A stretch of DNA of 64,000 nucleotides from Opitutales bacterium (GTDB taxonomy: Bacteria; Verrucomicrobiota; Verrucomicrobiia; Opitutales; UBA2987). The position numbers and the translations under genes were made by a program. The number at the start of each line of letters is the position of its first letter. Within the stretch, counting starts at the first letter, position 1. The DNA lies in the NCBI GenBank assembly GCA_021772515.1, contig JAJFLU010000043.1:62001-126000 (forward strand), in the 5' to 3' direction. Under the pieces are notes generated by a model that ran no database searches, was not told where the DNA came from, and saw only the letters and a program-made list of their open reading frames with translations. Shown here piece by piece: positions 17,567 through 27,230 of this stretch.

Positions 17567-18538
17567 ATGAGAATTGGCCAAATGGATTCGGGAAATCCCA
17601 GATTTGCCATCATTGATGTCGGCAGCAACACCATCAAACTGCTCGTGGCGGAACGGGGCGATGATGGCGGATTGGTGACTCTCGAACAAAGGTCCCTGGA
17701 TACCCGAATCAGCGCAGGAATTGGCAGCGACATTCCACAATTGGGAGAAAAAGGCATCGCTGAAGGGGCGGCGGCGGTGAAAATTTTGACCCAGAAGGCT
17801 TCGCTCTATCATCCGAGCAGAATTATTATTACGGCCACCAGTGCAGTGAGGGATGCGGGCAACAAAATGGAGTTCGCCGAGGCAGTTTTTGCAAAAACAG
17901 GTCTCAATTTACGAATTTTGAGCGATATCGAAGAAGCGCGCTACATAGCTCTTGGGGCGGCTCAGGATCCCTTCCTTAGCGGTCTGGAAAGATTTCAAAT
18001 GGTCGATCTTGGCGGCGGCAGCCTTGAGTTCATCGATTTCTCGGAGGGTTTCCCAATACAGGCGATAAGTCTGAAGCTCGGTGCAGTCAGGCTGATGGAA
18101 TTGCATGTCGAAAACGCCCGAAAACCGATGGTGGACTCAGAAATACACCAAATTACACAAACGGTGCGAAAGCGAATCATCGAAAGCGGTTTTCAGTTCG
18201 CAAATGGCGAAGTCCCCTTGGTTGGTTCCGGCGGGGCGTTTTCCTACACCCGATCCATGCTTGCTAGGGAAAAGGCGTTGAAACAGGAAAATACTCCGAA
18301 TCGTTTGGACGTTGCCGATATCGAAAAACTGTTCAGCAAAATTTCTGCCATGACAATCGAGGAGCGTTGCTCCCTGCCCGGACTTCCCCCCACACGAGCC
18401 GATATTTTTCCGGTTGCATTGTTGACTTTATCGACCTTGGCAAGAGTCGCCCAGAGGGACAGTTTTTTACACACGTTCTACAACCTCCGGTTCGGTCTAG
18501 CGGCTGAATTTTTCTCGGAGCCGTCCCAGAAAGGTTGA
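17567..18538 (+). CDS. Ppx/GppA-family exopolyphosphatase / (p)ppGpp phosphohydrolase
   Basis: This 323-residue protein has the ASKHA fold: 'FAIIDVGSNTIKLLVAERG', 'IIITATSAVRDAGNKMEF', 'ILSDIEEARYIALGAAQ' with the catalytic Glu, and the second phosphate loop 'FQMVDLGGGSLEF'. It then has 'LVGSGGAFSYTRSML' and 'SLPGLPPTRADIFPVALL'. It lacks the C-terminal HD-like domain of long Ppx enzymes, so whether the substrate is polyP or pppGpp is open. It is translationally close to rsmI (4 bp). Its last 42 bp overlap the 3' end of the convergent rluD gene. Confidence 0.9.
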   Translation: MRIGQMDSGNPRFAIIDVGSNTIKLLVAERGDDGGLVTLEQRSLDTRISAGIGSDIPQLGEKGIAEGAAAVKILTQKASLYHPSRIIITATSAVRDAGNKMEFAEAVFAKTGLNLRILSDIEEARYIALGAAQDPFLSGLERFQMVDLGGGSLEFIDFSEGFPIQAISLKLGAVRLMELHVENARKPMVDSEIHQITQTVRKRIIESGFQFANGEVPLVGSGGAFSYTRSMLAREKALKQENTPNRLDVADIEKLFSKISAMTIEERCSLPGLPPTRADIFPVALLTLSTLARVAQRDSFLHTFYNLRFGLAAEFFSEPSQKG

Positions 18539-19444
18539 GAAATCCTCCGGCAGTTCAGCCTCGATTTTGATCGGTTGATCGGTTACCGGATGCAGAAAAC
18601 TGAGCCGCCGGGCATGGAGCATAGTGCGGGCGGCATCATTTGGGGCGGAGGGGGAAGATTTGCCACCATAGACCGAATCCCCTGCTACCGGATGCCCCAA
18701 ATGCGCCAAATGAACACGTATTTGATGTGTGCGCCCGGTATGGATTTTCAGTCGTAACAACGAAAATTTCCCCCCAAAGGTCTCCATGATTTTCCAATCG
18801 GTGAGCGCCGGTCGCCCCCGTGGATTAACCGCCATTTTTACACGGTGGACCGGGTGGCGCCCTATCGGTTCGTCAATACTTCCGCTCTGCGCACGCGGTT
18901 TGCCGACCACAACAGCGACATATTCCTTATCAATCTTCCGCTCGGCGAAAATCCGACTCATTCCCATGTAGGCGACATCGCTTTTGGCAGCCACCATCGC
19001 GCCGCTCGTCTCCTTGTCGAGCCGATGAACTATCCCCGGCCTTAGCGAGCCGCCGATGCTGCTCAAATTTTCGACTCCGCAATAATGAAGCAAGGCATGG
19101 ACCAAAGTGTCATCGCCGGTGGCGTTTCCGGGGTGAGTCACCATGCCCGATGCCTTGTTGATGGCCACCAAATGCTCGTCTTCGTAAAGAATGGTCAACG
19201 GTATTTCCGCCGGTATCAATTCGGTGGGGATTTCCGGCGGCAGCGTGAAGGTAATTTTCGCCCCCTTGGAAATTTTCCGATTTTTCCCGATGGCCTCGTC
19301 ATCCATCCAGACCAAACCCTTGGCAAACAGCGTCTGCAAACGCGACCGACTGTATTCCGGGTAGAGACGATGCAGCACTTTGTCGGCGCGCTCCCGTTCG
19401 ACACCCGGGGGCGCCTCCACGGTTATTTCTTCTCCCTCCGTCAT
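18497..19444 (-). CDS. rluD: 23S rRNA pseudouridine synthase, RluD-type
   Basis: From ATG 19444 (MTEGEEITVEAPPG) the protein has 315 residues; a TTG at 19459 immediately after the upstream stop is an alternative. An S4 RNA-binding domain (ADKVLHRLYPEYSRSRLQTL) precedes the catalytic RluA-type domain with 'GIVHRLDKETSGAMVAAKS' (catalytic Asp) and 'HTGRTHQIRVHLAHLGHPVA'. It modifies uridines in helix 69 of 23S rRNA in known relatives. It follows the adenosine deaminase gene by only a few bases. It converges on the Ppx/GppA gene with a 42-bp antisense overlap. Confidence 0.93.
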   Translation of the reverse strand: MTEGEEITVEAPPGVERERADKVLHRLYPEYSRSRLQTLFAKGLVWMDDEAIGKNRKISKGAKITFTLPPEIPTELIPAEIPLTILYEDEHLVAINKASGMVTHPGNATGDDTLVHALLHYCGVENLSSIGGSLRPGIVHRLDKETSGAMVAAKSDVAYMGMSRIFAERKIDKEYVAVVVGKPRAQSGSIDEPIGRHPVHRVKMAVNPRGRPALTDWKIMETFGGKFSLLRLKIHTGRTHQIRVHLAHLGHPVAGDSVYGGKSSPSAPNDAARTMLHARRLSFLHPVTDQPIKIEAELPEDFSTFLGRLREKFSR

Positions 19445-19459
19445 ACCGATAATCGGCAA

Positions 19460-20458
19460 CTATTGCTCCCCGATAAAGGAATCGATTTGGGACAGAAAAG
19501 GCGCCTTGTCCTCCTCTGACATAAGCGCTACCTCGAACCCATTTCGGGCGATTTTTGCCAGTTCCACTTTCGTAAATACATCCACGGACAAAGCCTCATA
19601 CTCATCGATAAGGCGATTGCCAAACGACAGCGGGTCGTCCGTGCTGATCGTGCAGCGGACGCCCTCATCGAACAACTGCCGAATCGGATGATCTGCCATC
19701 GTATCGACTACCCCGAGTTTAACATTGCTGATCGGGCAGGTGTCGAAAGTTACATCCCTATCGATAACCATCTGCACTACATCGGGATCCTCGATGGCCC
19801 GGATACCATGCTGGACCCTTTGAACCCGTAGCAGTTCGATTGCGTCGCGCACATATTCGGGGCCGCCGAATTCCCCCGCGTGGGCCTTGGTTTCCAATCC
19901 CGTATCGCGGGCAGCCTTCCAGAGACGCTCTTTCCAGGGCAAAAGGGGCATGATTTCGGGCCCGTGCAGATCAATCCCGTCAAGACCCTCCCAATTCGGG
20001 CAATCGTCCAGAATGGGCGCCATTTTCTCATTGTAGTGGTTACGCAGCATGCCCATGAAAACGCGGACTTCGAGTCCCTCCGGGGCCGCGCTCTTGATCG
20101 CCGCCACCACCTCCGGCCCATCTAAATCGTGAAGCTCGATCATGCCCGCGTGAAAGCTGAGTTCGAGGTATTTCACATTTTGCTCGACTAGGGATGCGAA
20201 AATTTCCTTGGCCGCAATATGATACCGCTCGGGCGATATATACCAATGGTTGACCATCCCGAGAAGCTCGTCCTCGAACTCCTTGAAGGTGGCAAACTTG
20301 AAATCCAGACCCCACCCGGCAGGGGGCGATTTATACCGATCGGGGTCAAGTTCCTGCAACAGATGAAACGGCACCGCCCCTTCGATATGCAGGTGGGTCT
20401 CCGTCTTCGGCAGCCACTGAATAAAGTCGATTATTTCCCTGTCGTTTTGATATCCCAT
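19460..20458 (-). CDS. add: Adenosine deaminase family protein
   Basis: This 332-residue amidohydrolase has zinc ligands HLH in '[18 protein letters not shown]', '[18 protein letters not shown]' with the conserved His-Ala-Gly-Glu, '[17 protein letters not shown]' and '[12 protein letters not shown]' with the metal Asp. The 'T-E-T-H-L-H-I-E-G' and '[10 protein letters not shown]' variants are as common in adenine deaminases as in adenosine deaminases, so the exact purine substrate is not certain. It heads a pair with rluD on the minus strand and faces the IPTL-CTERM gene at 20617. Confidence 0.9.
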   Translation of the reverse strand: MGYQNDREIIDFIQWLPKTETHLHIEGAVPFHLLQELDPDRYKSPPAGWGLDFKFATFKEFEDELLGMVNHWYISPERYHIAAKEIFASLVEQNVKYLELSFHAGMIELHDLDGPEVVAAIKSAAPEGLEVRVFMGMLRNHYNEKMAPILDDCPNWEGLDGIDLHGPEIMPLLPWKERLWKAARDTGLETKAHAGEFGGPEYVRDAIELLRVQRVQHGIRAIEDPDVVQMVIDRDVTFDTCPISNVKLGVVDTMADHPIRQLFDEGVRCTISTDDPLSFGNRLIDEYEALSVDVFTKVELAKIARNGFEVALMSEEDKAPFLSQIDSFIGEQ

Positions 20459-20575
20459 ATTTATCTAAATCTATGCCTATCCCTGTAATCCGCAGTCAAA
20501 TAAACAATCAACTAAAATGATTTTCCAAGTTTTGGCCATAAAATTACCAAAGACTCCACCCGCTCCCCACTTTGC

Positions 20576-20604
20576 TTGACATCTCCGCGTTCTTAAAATA
20601 TAGA
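20576..20604 (+). promoter_or_regulatory. Sigma-70-type promoter for the IPTL-CTERM gene
   Basis: TTGACA (20576-20581), a 17-bp spacer and TATAGA (20599-20604) are close to the sigma-70 consensus. Transcription should start about 7 bp later, at about 20611, leaving only some six bases before the ATG at 20617. The mRNA may therefore be nearly leaderless. The promoter excludes the upstream in-frame start at 20572. Confidence 0.7.
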
Positions 20605-20616
20605 TCATTTTCAGTT

Positions 20617-21300
20617 ATGAAAAGCTCGTTTCGATATTTATTCTTGGTCACTTTTATCGGCTCCCAAGGCATCTTGCTGGTGCAAGCGCAGGGCCAAAAT
20701 CTGATCACCAACGGCAGTTTCGAGAATTTCACCATAGGCGCGGGTGGTGTGCATGTCATAGATGATTGGGTCGTGGACATCAGTGGGGGTGGTCCTTTTG
20801 GCACGATTTCCGGCATTGATACTCGTGGCGCCACCGACGGAACCAATGCCGCAGTTTTCAATGCAGGGGATTCTTTGGGCCACAACAACACTCTATCTCA
20901 AACTTTCACGACCAGTCCTGGTTTTATTTATCAGTTGGATTTTGACTATGGCACATTCGGGTTTGCCGAAGTAGCCAAAGTAGAAGTCGAGGTAACGGGA
21001 AACGCACAGGTTCTTGCCAAGCAGCTGATTCAGGATACCGGTTCAAACCCAACTGTCTTTGATCCCTATACCTTTACATTTACTGCGGATAGCGCTTCAT
21101 CAACCATTATTTTCACCGATGTTACGACAAGCGCTCCTTCAGCGGACGGTACTTTGGATAATGTATCCGTCACCGTCAGCCCCACAAATGTAGTGCCAAC
21201 ACTTACTGAATGGGGCATGATTATACTTATTCTGGGTCTTGCCGGTCTGGCCTACCTGAGAGTGAGAAAAATGAACTTCGCCACCGCCACGGCAGCCTGA
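20617..21300 (+). CDS. Exported protein with NLITNGSFE-type domain and IPTL-CTERM signal
   Basis: From MKSSFRYLFLVTFIGSQG the protein has 227 residues with a signal peptide ending near AQG. The mature part begins 'NLITNGSFENFTIGAGG', typical of DUF642 and related carbohydrate-binding beta-sandwich domains. It continues as a single beta-rich domain to 'TSAPSADGTLDNVSVTV'. The end is VPTLTEWG plus a hydrophobic helix and basic tail (RVRKM), the IPTL-CTERM signal. It is probably exported and anchored or released by an exosortase. No exosortase gene lies in the window. The strong promoter above the gene suggests it is highly expressed. Confidence 0.85.
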   Translation: MKSSFRYLFLVTFIGSQGILLVQAQGQNLITNGSFENFTIGAGGVHVIDDWVVDISGGGPFGTISGIDTRGATDGTNAAVFNAGDSLGHNNTLSQTFTTSPGFIYQLDFDYGTFGFAEVAKVEVEVTGNAQVLAKQLIQDTGSNPTVFDPYTFTFTADSASSTIIFTDVTTSAPSADGTLDNVSVTVSPTNVVPTLTEWGMIILILGLAGLAYLRVRKMNFATATAA

Positions 21301-21436
21301 TTTCAAAGTTAATTCGGAACAGCCCCTCGGCAGGAATTCCGGCGCCGGAGTTCCAAAAAAATTCAGAGTGCAATACTCGGACTTTGAAAATACCAGCTCC
21401 TTTTTAATATTTGACACCAGCGTAAAATAAAAACCG

Positions 21437-22216
21437 TTGTCACGCCCAAGCTCACACAATTCCTTACTGACATCTTGTTTACTGGTGTTGTTGGCCTTGT
21501 TTTCAGGGGGTTGCGCCGAGCGGGATGAATTGACCATTTCGGCCGCTTCCAGTCTGCGCGAACCACTCAAAATCGTCGCTCAAAGTTATGAGAAATCCTT
21601 TCCGGAAAGCGGTCTGATTTTCAACTTCGGCGGCACCGGTTCTTTGTCCAGACAGATTATAAACGGCGCACCCGTGGATGTTCTCCTCTCGGCGGCGGAA
21701 GATGAAATAACGGTTCTGATAAACTTCGGCCAAATACTTCCGGATTCCCACCGTATACTTCTGACAAACCGGCTCATGGTGGTCACTCCTCCAGATTCCG
21801 AAAAAATCTCCGATTTCAATCAACTGGCGCTCCCTGAAATGCGCAGAATAGCCATTGGCGAGGTCTACAGCGCGCCGGTTGGCCAATATGCCAAAGAGGC
21901 GCTGGAAAATCTCGGATTATGGGAGAAGCTGAAGCCGAAATTGATCTATGCCAAGGACGCCTTGCAGGTGCTCTCCTATGTGGAAACCGGTCAGGTGGAC
22001 GCAGGAATCATCTACAAAAGCGATGCGATTCGAACCGGTCTCGATTCATCGGCGCTCGAAATTCCCGCCGAAATACACTCCCCCATCCGGTATTCCGGCG
22101 GTATTGTGGCAACAACCCAAAACAAGGAAAAAGCGGCCCGTTTTCTAAACTATCTTTCCACCGATGAAGCCCAGGTAATTTTCCAATCTCACGGATTTGG
22201 TATTGTGAAAAACTGA
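21437..22216 (+). CDS. modA: Molybdate ABC transporter substrate-binding lipoprotein
   Basis: This 259-residue protein begins at a TTG codon (no ATG or GTG fits the signal peptide better). It has a lipoprotein signal ending FSGGC. The mature part is ModA-like: 'TISAASSLREPLKIVAQSYE', 'FNFGGTGSLSRQIINGAPVD', 'SAPVGQYAKEALENLGLW' and 'VETGQVDAGIIYKSDAI'. It should deliver molybdate or tungstate to the ModB permease encoded 37 bp downstream. A hairpin and A-run lie between this gene and the IPTL gene upstream. The unusual start codon suggests low translation. Confidence 0.92.
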   Translation: MSRPSSHNSLLTSCLLVLLALFSGGCAERDELTISAASSLREPLKIVAQSYEKSFPESGLIFNFGGTGSLSRQIINGAPVDVLLSAAEDEITVLINFGQILPDSHRILLTNRLMVVTPPDSEKISDFNQLALPEMRRIAIGEVYSAPVGQYAKEALENLGLWEKLKPKLIYAKDALQVLSYVETGQVDAGIIYKSDAIRTGLDSSALEIPAEIHSPIRYSGGIVATTQNKEKAARFLNYLSTDEAQVIFQSHGFGIVKN

Positions 22217-22253
22217 ATCCGCTGATTAAGGGATAAGCAACCCTGTAAAACTC

Positions 22254-22910
22254 ATGGATTTGTCTCCCCTTTGGATTTCTCTTAAAACTGCGGTTGCCGC
22301 CACACTCATTGTATTTGTTTTGGGCGTGTTGGCGGCTCGTTGGCGGCTGAGTTTCCGGAGTCGGAGTTTCGAGATTCTGGATGGGATTTTGATGTTTCCC
22401 CTCGCCTTGCCGCCCACCGTTGTCGGTCTCGGCCTGCTGTTAATTTTCGGCAGGCAATCGCCTTTGGGGGGCGCATTGGAAGCTATTGGCTTGAACATCG
22501 TGTTTTCCTGGCCCGCAGCGGTGCTGGCCGCGACCGTCGTTTCCTTCCCCCTCATGTATCAAACCATTCGGGCGTCTTTTATGCAGATCGACCCCGCCCT
22601 CATTGATGCGGCTCGCATTTTTGGTTTCAGCGAATGGCGAATCCTCTGGCAGGTGATGATTCCCCTCAGTTGGGCCGGGGTGACGGCGGGCCTCGTGCTC
22701 TGTTTCATGAGGGCTTTGGGTGAATTCGGAGCCACCCTCATGATCGCGGGCAATATTCCCGGCAAAACCCAAACCGCCCCCATTGCCATCTTCTTTTCCG
22801 TGGAAGCCGGTGAAATGTTCCACGCCGCCATCCTCTCGGGCATAATTCTGGCCGTATCCGTCTGCGTCGTCATGACTATGGGCCTTTTGAGCCGTCGACG
22901 CGATCATTAG
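22254..22910 (+). CDS. modB: Molybdate ABC transporter permease
   Basis: This 218-residue inner-membrane permease has five or so transmembrane helices, 'LMFPLALPPTVVGLGLLLIF' and the cytoplasmic loop 'RALGEFGATLMIAGNIPGKT', which contacts the ATPase in ModB/CysT-type transporters. It follows modA directly. The usual third gene, modC (ATPase), is absent: the next gene is xerD on the opposite strand, its stop 8 bp away. ModC must be encoded elsewhere, or another ATPase serves this permease. Confidence 0.92.
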   Translation: MDLSPLWISLKTAVAATLIVFVLGVLAARWRLSFRSRSFEILDGILMFPLALPPTVVGLGLLLIFGRQSPLGGALEAIGLNIVFSWPAAVLAATVVSFPLMYQTIRASFMQIDPALIDAARIFGFSEWRILWQVMIPLSWAGVTAGLVLCFMRALGEFGATLMIAGNIPGKTQTAPIAIFFSVEAGEMFHAAILSGIILAVSVCVVMTMGLLSRRRDH

Positions 22911-22917
22911 AAATACT

Positions 22918-23847
22918 TCATTGATTTCTCGGATGGAAGCGGGCGTGCTGAGTCCATAAACGCTCCTTCTCGACTGCGGTATAAATCTGCGTGGTTGCGA
23001 TATCTGAATGCCCCAACATGACCTGAATGGCCCGCAAATCGGCCCCGCCCTCGAGTAAATGGGTGGCAAATGAATGCCGCAACGCATGGGGTTTTACCAG
23101 ATTTGGGAGGCCCGCTTTGACCGCCCACCGCCGAATCCAATACCAAACCGTTTTGCGTGAAATGGCATTGCCTCGGTTGCTCAAAAAAAGCGCGCTCCCG
23201 GTGTGGGGTTTGACCAAACGTGGCCGCGCCGACTCAATATAAACATCCACTGCCTCCACCGCCGCGCCTCCTAGGGGCACCACGCGGGACTTCATTCCTT
23301 TTCCCGAATGGACACGCACAAAGCCGTTTTCCAGATCGACATCCTGCAAAGCAAGCGCGCAGATTTCCGAAACCCGCAGACCGCTGCTGTAGGCAAGCTC
23401 CATGATCGCCCGATCCCGCGCGCCCTGCGGGGAAGCGAGGTCGGGAACCGCCAAGAGTCGCTCGACTTCCTGTTTGGTCAGAGTATCCGGCAGCTTTCGG
23501 GCAGCTTTCGGGGAATCCTGTAGCAGGGTAAAATCCACTGCGCACTCCCCTTCCTTTAACGTAAAGCGGGCGAACATTTTGAGAGCGGACAGCTTTCGGG
23601 CCAAACTGGCAACGGCAAACCCCTTGGCGCTCAGGCTGTTGATCCAAAGGGCCACATGCTCGGCCTGAACGTCGGACCAGCCTGTCAGTTTCAAGCGATC
23701 CAGAAAGAAGGCAAAATGGGCCAGATCTCGCTCATAGCCATCGTTTGTGTTGATGGAGTAATCCTTTTCCAACTCACAATAGCCCATGAAACCATCAATC
23801 AATTTCACGAAACCGGGAGGCGCTTTGATATCCGGTTTTTCCTTCAT
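22918..23847 (-). CDS. xerD: Site-specific tyrosine recombinase XerD
   Basis: This 309-residue recombinase has an N-terminal SAM-like core-binding domain ('FMGYCELEKDYSINTNDGYE') and a catalytic domain. The visible nucleophile-pocket residues are Arg in 'YSSGLRVSEICAL', His-x-x-Arg in 'HALRHSFATHLLEGGADL', His in 'MLGHSDIATTQIYT' and the catalytic Tyr in the last motif. With XerC it resolves chromosome dimers at dif. It is separated from mpl by a single base, so the two form an operon. No dif-like site was identified. Confidence 0.92.
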   Translation of the reverse strand: MKEKPDIKAPPGFVKLIDGFMGYCELEKDYSINTNDGYERDLAHFAFFLDRLKLTGWSDVQAEHVALWINSLSAKGFAVASLARKLSALKMFARFTLKEGECAVDFTLLQDSPKAARKLPDTLTKQEVERLLAVPDLASPQGARDRAIMELAYSSGLRVSEICALALQDVDLENGFVRVHSGKGMKSRVVPLGGAAVEAVDVYIESARPRLVKPHTGSALFLSNRGNAISRKTVWYWIRRWAVKAGLPNLVKPHALRHSFATHLLEGGADLRAIQVMLGHSDIATTQIYTAVEKERLWTQHARFHPRNQ

Positions 23848-23848
23848 T

Positions 23849-25282
23849 TCACGTCGATTTCACTTTTTGCAAATCGTTGACGAGGGATTTCATCACTCCA
23901 TCGAAGGAGCCGTTGGAGAAAAAGCAGAGCGCCAATTTTGCCCGCCCCACCCTTCCGCAGAGGTCGCGGGCGGCATCGAGCAACTTCGAATTATCCTCAA
24001 AAGCGGTCGCTTCAACGCCTTTTTGCCGCAATTCAATCCCCAATTTTGCGGTATCGAGAGCCAATTCGGCAGACATTTTCGAGGCACGATGCACCGGCCC
24101 GACAAAAACACTCTGGGCCAACCCAAGAGCCTGGCAAAATTCCTCCTGAAAAACCGACGAACGAGCGGTGTTGCTACGGGCTTCAAAACACGCTGCCAAG
24201 CGATATCCGGGGTAGCGACCAGCGAGGGCTTCGAGTGTCCCGGAGATGGCCGTCGGGTGGTGCCCGAAATCCTCGATTACCACAAGGTCCTCCGATTCGT
24301 GCAGGATTTCCTGTCGGCGTTTGACCCCGCGCATAGCAGCAAACGGACTCAAAGCCAAACGTGTGGGATCTTCGGGATGGATGGCCAACGCGGCGGCAAG
24401 TGCTGCCATTGCGGCGTTGCGGGCATTGAACCTCCCATGCAGCTTCCACGACACCCTGCCCCACAGGCGGCCCTTCCATTTCAGCGAAAAAATAGTTTCT
24501 TCGCCCTCGGAACCATAATCGACGATGCGAAGATCATTTTCAGGGCCTTCACCCACGAAAAAAGTGTTCGTCCAGGAAACCGGCACGAGATTTTTGAGGT
24601 TGGGGTCGTCGCCATTGGCCAGCACAAAACCATCTCCGGGAACCAACCGCAGGAGGTGGTCGAAACTGCGCTGCACATCGGCCAAATCGCGAAATATATC
24701 GCCGTGATCAAATTCCAGGTTGTTGATGATTAACAGGTTTGGTCGATAATGGATGAACTTGCTGCGCTTATCAAAAAACGCGGAATCATATTCGTCTCCT
24801 TCGATCACAAAGGGATCAGCGGGATCGCCACAGGTGGCGCCACCGGGAAGATCGAGGGGAATGCCTCCAATAAAATACCCCGGATTTCTGCCGCTGGCCC
24901 GAAGCAGCGCAGCCGCCAAAGCGGAGGTGGTCGTCTTTCCATGAGTGCCGGTGACCACGATATTTAACCGATTTTTGAGCAAGGTATCGCCCAGAAAAGC
25001 CGGCAGTGAGGTGTAGGGGATCCGCCGTTTCGCCAGCAGCCACTCCACTTCGGGATTACCTCGTGAAAGCGCGTTTCCGATCACCACAAGATCGGGAGAA
25101 AGGGATTCCAAACGCGTGGGATCGTAGCCGTCGAATAACCGGATACCCGATTTTTGGAGCACACCGGACATGGGCGCGTAAATGCCGCTGTCGGACCCGC
25201 TCACCTCGTGGCCAAGGCTTTTCGCCAAAATCGCCGCATTGCCCATGGCAACTCCGCAAACTCCCATAAAATAAATCCGCAT
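23849..25282 (-). CDS. mpl: UDP-N-acetylmuramate:L-alanyl-gamma-D-glutamyl-meso-DAP ligase (peptidoglycan recycling)
   Basis: This 477-residue Mur-ligase family protein has an N-terminal 'YFMGVCGVAMGNAAILAKSLG' UDP-sugar-binding segment. The ATP loop is 'VVTGTHGKTTTSALAAALL', followed by 'VIEGDEYDSAFFDKRSKF', 'NLLIINNLEFDHGDIF', 'HGRFNARNAAMAALAAAL' and 'IEDFGHHPTAISGTLEAL'. The D-E-Y-D-S-A-F-F-D-K-R-S-K-F block separates Mpl from MurC. It reattaches recovered murein tripeptide to UDP-MurNAc in peptidoglycan recycling. It lies one base upstream of xerD. Confidence 0.93.
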   Translation of the reverse strand: MRIYFMGVCGVAMGNAAILAKSLGHEVSGSDSGIYAPMSGVLQKSGIRLFDGYDPTRLESLSPDLVVIGNALSRGNPEVEWLLAKRRIPYTSLPAFLGDTLLKNRLNIVVTGTHGKTTTSALAAALLRASGRNPGYFIGGIPLDLPGGATCGDPADPFVIEGDEYDSAFFDKRSKFIHYRPNLLIINNLEFDHGDIFRDLADVQRSFDHLLRLVPGDGFVLANGDDPNLKNLVPVSWTNTFFVGEGPENDLRIVDYGSEGEETIFSLKWKGRLWGRVSWKLHGRFNARNAAMAALAAALAIHPEDPTRLALSPFAAMRGVKRRQEILHESEDLVVIEDFGHHPTAISGTLEALAGRYPGYRLAACFEARSNTARSSVFQEEFCQALGLAQSVFVGPVHRASKMSAELALDTAKLGIELRQKGVEATAFEDNSKLLDAARDLCGRVGRAKLALCFFSNGSFDGVMKSLVNDLQKVKST

Positions 25283-25439
25283 TAAGTGTTTTTAAAGAAA
25301 TGACAATGGCGGTAAAACACAATTTAAAAGGCAATTCAGAACAACTTCCACTACCCGATGTCTTTCCGTCCCGCAGGAGCGCGAAAGCATTGCGACTTTA
25401 CAAATTCCAGCGGCGATGACACATTCCTCACAATAAGCG

Positions 25440-25934
25440 ATGGCTCTTGATTCCAGTTATATCACCTGCGTATGCACCGCCAATATCTGCCGCAGCCCAA
25501 TGGCGGAACGTCTTCTCGCGCACGCCCTCAAAGCCGAGGACGAGCCCCTGCGCTCGATTCCAGTGATTTCGGCCGGGGTCTCATCCTACGAAGGCGATCG
25601 GGCTTCAAATAACTCCATACTGGCGATGAAGAAAGTGGGAATCGACCTCAGCGACCATTGCAGCCAGTCATTATCTCAGGAAATCGTGGATCGATCTTTG
25701 GTCATTTTTTGCATGACGGATTCACACAAGTATTTGCTCCATGAATTTTTCCATAAGACCAAAGCGCCCGTCGTTCTTTTTCGGCAATTCCTCGATTCTC
25801 CAGCGGAAACACAGGTGACTGACCCCTATGGCATGAATCTGGAGGTTTATGAAAATTGCCGTGACAATCTGGTCGAAGCCATCCCTTCTTGCGTCAATTA
25901 TATAAAAACCGAAATTTTGCCTCTTTTAAAATAG
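25440..25934 (+). CDS. Low-molecular-weight protein-tyrosine phosphatase
   Basis: This 164-residue protein has the P-loop CTANICRS near the N-terminus ('[20 protein letters not shown]', C-x5-R). The general-acid region DPYG is near residue 124, as in LMW-PTP enzymes. Relatives dephosphorylate tyrosine-kinase BY-type proteins in capsule/EPS control, or phospho-arginine. It sits 17 bp upstream of glyA in the same direction, an arrangement also found with rpiB in other bacteria. No kinase gene is nearby. Confidence 0.92.
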   Translation: MALDSSYITCVCTANICRSPMAERLLAHALKAEDEPLRSIPVISAGVSSYEGDRASNNSILAMKKVGIDLSDHCSQSLSQEIVDRSLVIFCMTDSHKYLLHEFFHKTKAPVVLFRQFLDSPAETQVTDPYGMNLEVYENCRDNLVEAIPSCVNYIKTEILPLLK

Positions 25935-25951
25935 AAACCCATCAATTTTTT

Positions 25952-27220
25952 ATGAATCCGACAAAAACGACTTTCGACTCCCGCTCTCTCGAGGAATTGG
26001 ATCCGGAAATCTTCGCCACGGTTCAGAACGAAGTGCAACGCCAGCAAACGCATCTCGAGCTGATCGCCTCGGAAAATTTCACCTACCCTGCCGTCCTCGA
26101 AGCTCAGGGCAGCGTGTTGACCAATAAATACGCCGAGGGGTATCCTCGCAAACGCTGGTATGGCGGCTGCAAATTCGTCGATGCGGCCGAGCAGCTAGCC
26201 ATCGACCGGGCCAAAGAGCTATTCGGCGCCGAACACGCTAATGTCCAACCCCACTCCGGCAGTCAGGCAAATGCGGCCGTTTATTTCGCCATGTTGAAGC
26301 CGGGTGATAAAATCCTCACCATGAGCCTGCCCCACGGCGGCCACCTCACCCACGGCTCCCCCGTCAATTTCAGTGGAAAACTTTACGAGGTCGTCAATTA
26401 CGGAGTCGATGAAGAAACCGGTCTCATCGACTACGATGAATTGGCAAAAATCGCCACCCGGGAAAAGCCCAAAATGATCACGGTTGGAGCTTCCGCATAT
26501 TCGAGAATTTTCGATTTCGAGCGCATGGGAAAAATCGCCCGCGATTGCGGCGCAACCCTCATGGCGGACATCGCTCACATCGCGGGTCTGGTCGTCGCCG
26601 GGGTCCATCCCTCGCCCATCCCCCATGCTGATTTTGTCACTTCCACCACCCATAAAACCCTCCGGGGGCCTCGGGGCGGCCTCATCCTGTGCCGCCAAGA
26701 GCATGCCCGGACCATCGATTCCTCTCTTTTTCCCGGAACCCAAGGCGGCCCGCTGATGCACGTTATCGCGGCCAAGGCGGTGTGTTTTCAGGAAGCCATG
26801 AAACCGCAGTTCAAGGACTACCAGCAACGGGTCGCCGCAAACGCCAAGGCTTTGGCCGAAACCTTGCAAAACCTGGGGTTCCAAATTGTCAGCGGAGGAA
26901 CAGACAACCATTTATTGATGCTCGATTTTCGCAAAACGCATCCCGAATTAACCGGAAAAGTGGCCCAGCTTTCCCTCGACAAAGCCAATATCACGACCAA
27001 CAAAAATACCGTCCCCGGCGAGTCTCGAAGCCCTTTTCAGGCCAGCGGTTTGCGCTTGGGAACCCCGGCCGTGACCACCCGCGGAATGGGTGTCGATGAA
27101 ATGGCAACAATCGCCAATGCCATCGAATCGGTCCTCCGCGACCCCACCGATGAAGACCGCATCGCCGCGGCAAAAACCGTCGCCCTCGAGCTCTGTCGGC
27201 GGTTTCCCCTGCCTTATTAG
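25952..27220 (+). CDS. glyA: Serine hydroxymethyltransferase
   Basis: The start [20 protein letters not shown] (25952) gives 422 residues, the family length; an ATG at 25889 lies inside the previous gene. Landmarks are '[20 protein letters not shown]', '[20 protein letters not shown]', the PLP lysine in '[16 protein letters not shown]', and '[19 protein letters not shown]'. It converts serine and tetrahydrofolate to glycine and methylene-THF. Some other PVC bacteria use GlyA side activities in amino-acid racemisation, but nothing here shows that. Confidence 0.96.
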   Translation: MNPTKTTFDSRSLEELDPEIFATVQNEVQRQQTHLELIASENFTYPAVLEAQGSVLTNKYAEGYPRKRWYGGCKFVDAAEQLAIDRAKELFGAEHANVQPHSGSQANAAVYFAMLKPGDKILTMSLPHGGHLTHGSPVNFSGKLYEVVNYGVDEETGLIDYDELAKIATREKPKMITVGASAYSRIFDFERMGKIARDCGATLMADIAHIAGLVVAGVHPSPIPHADFVTSTTHKTLRGPRGGLILCRQEHARTIDSSLFPGTQGGPLMHVIAAKAVCFQEAMKPQFKDYQQRVAANAKALAETLQNLGFQIVSGGTDNHLLMLDFRKTHPELTGKVAQLSLDKANITTNKNTVPGESRSPFQASGLRLGTPAVTTRGMGVDEMATIANAIESVLRDPTDEDRIAAAKTVALELCRRFPLPY

Positions 27221-27230
27221 AACCATTTGG

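Noticed and set aside
21333-21354. Hairpin GGAATTCCGG/CCGGAGTTCC after the IPTL-CTERM gene as a terminator
   Set aside because: It is followed by an A-run, not a T-run, on the plus strand, and the T-run on the minus strand precedes the stem, so it does not fit a rho-independent terminator.
23786-24733. 315-codon plus-strand frame opposite mpl
   Set aside because: Shadow of the Mpl gene; composition is His/Gln/Pro-rich with no recognisable features.
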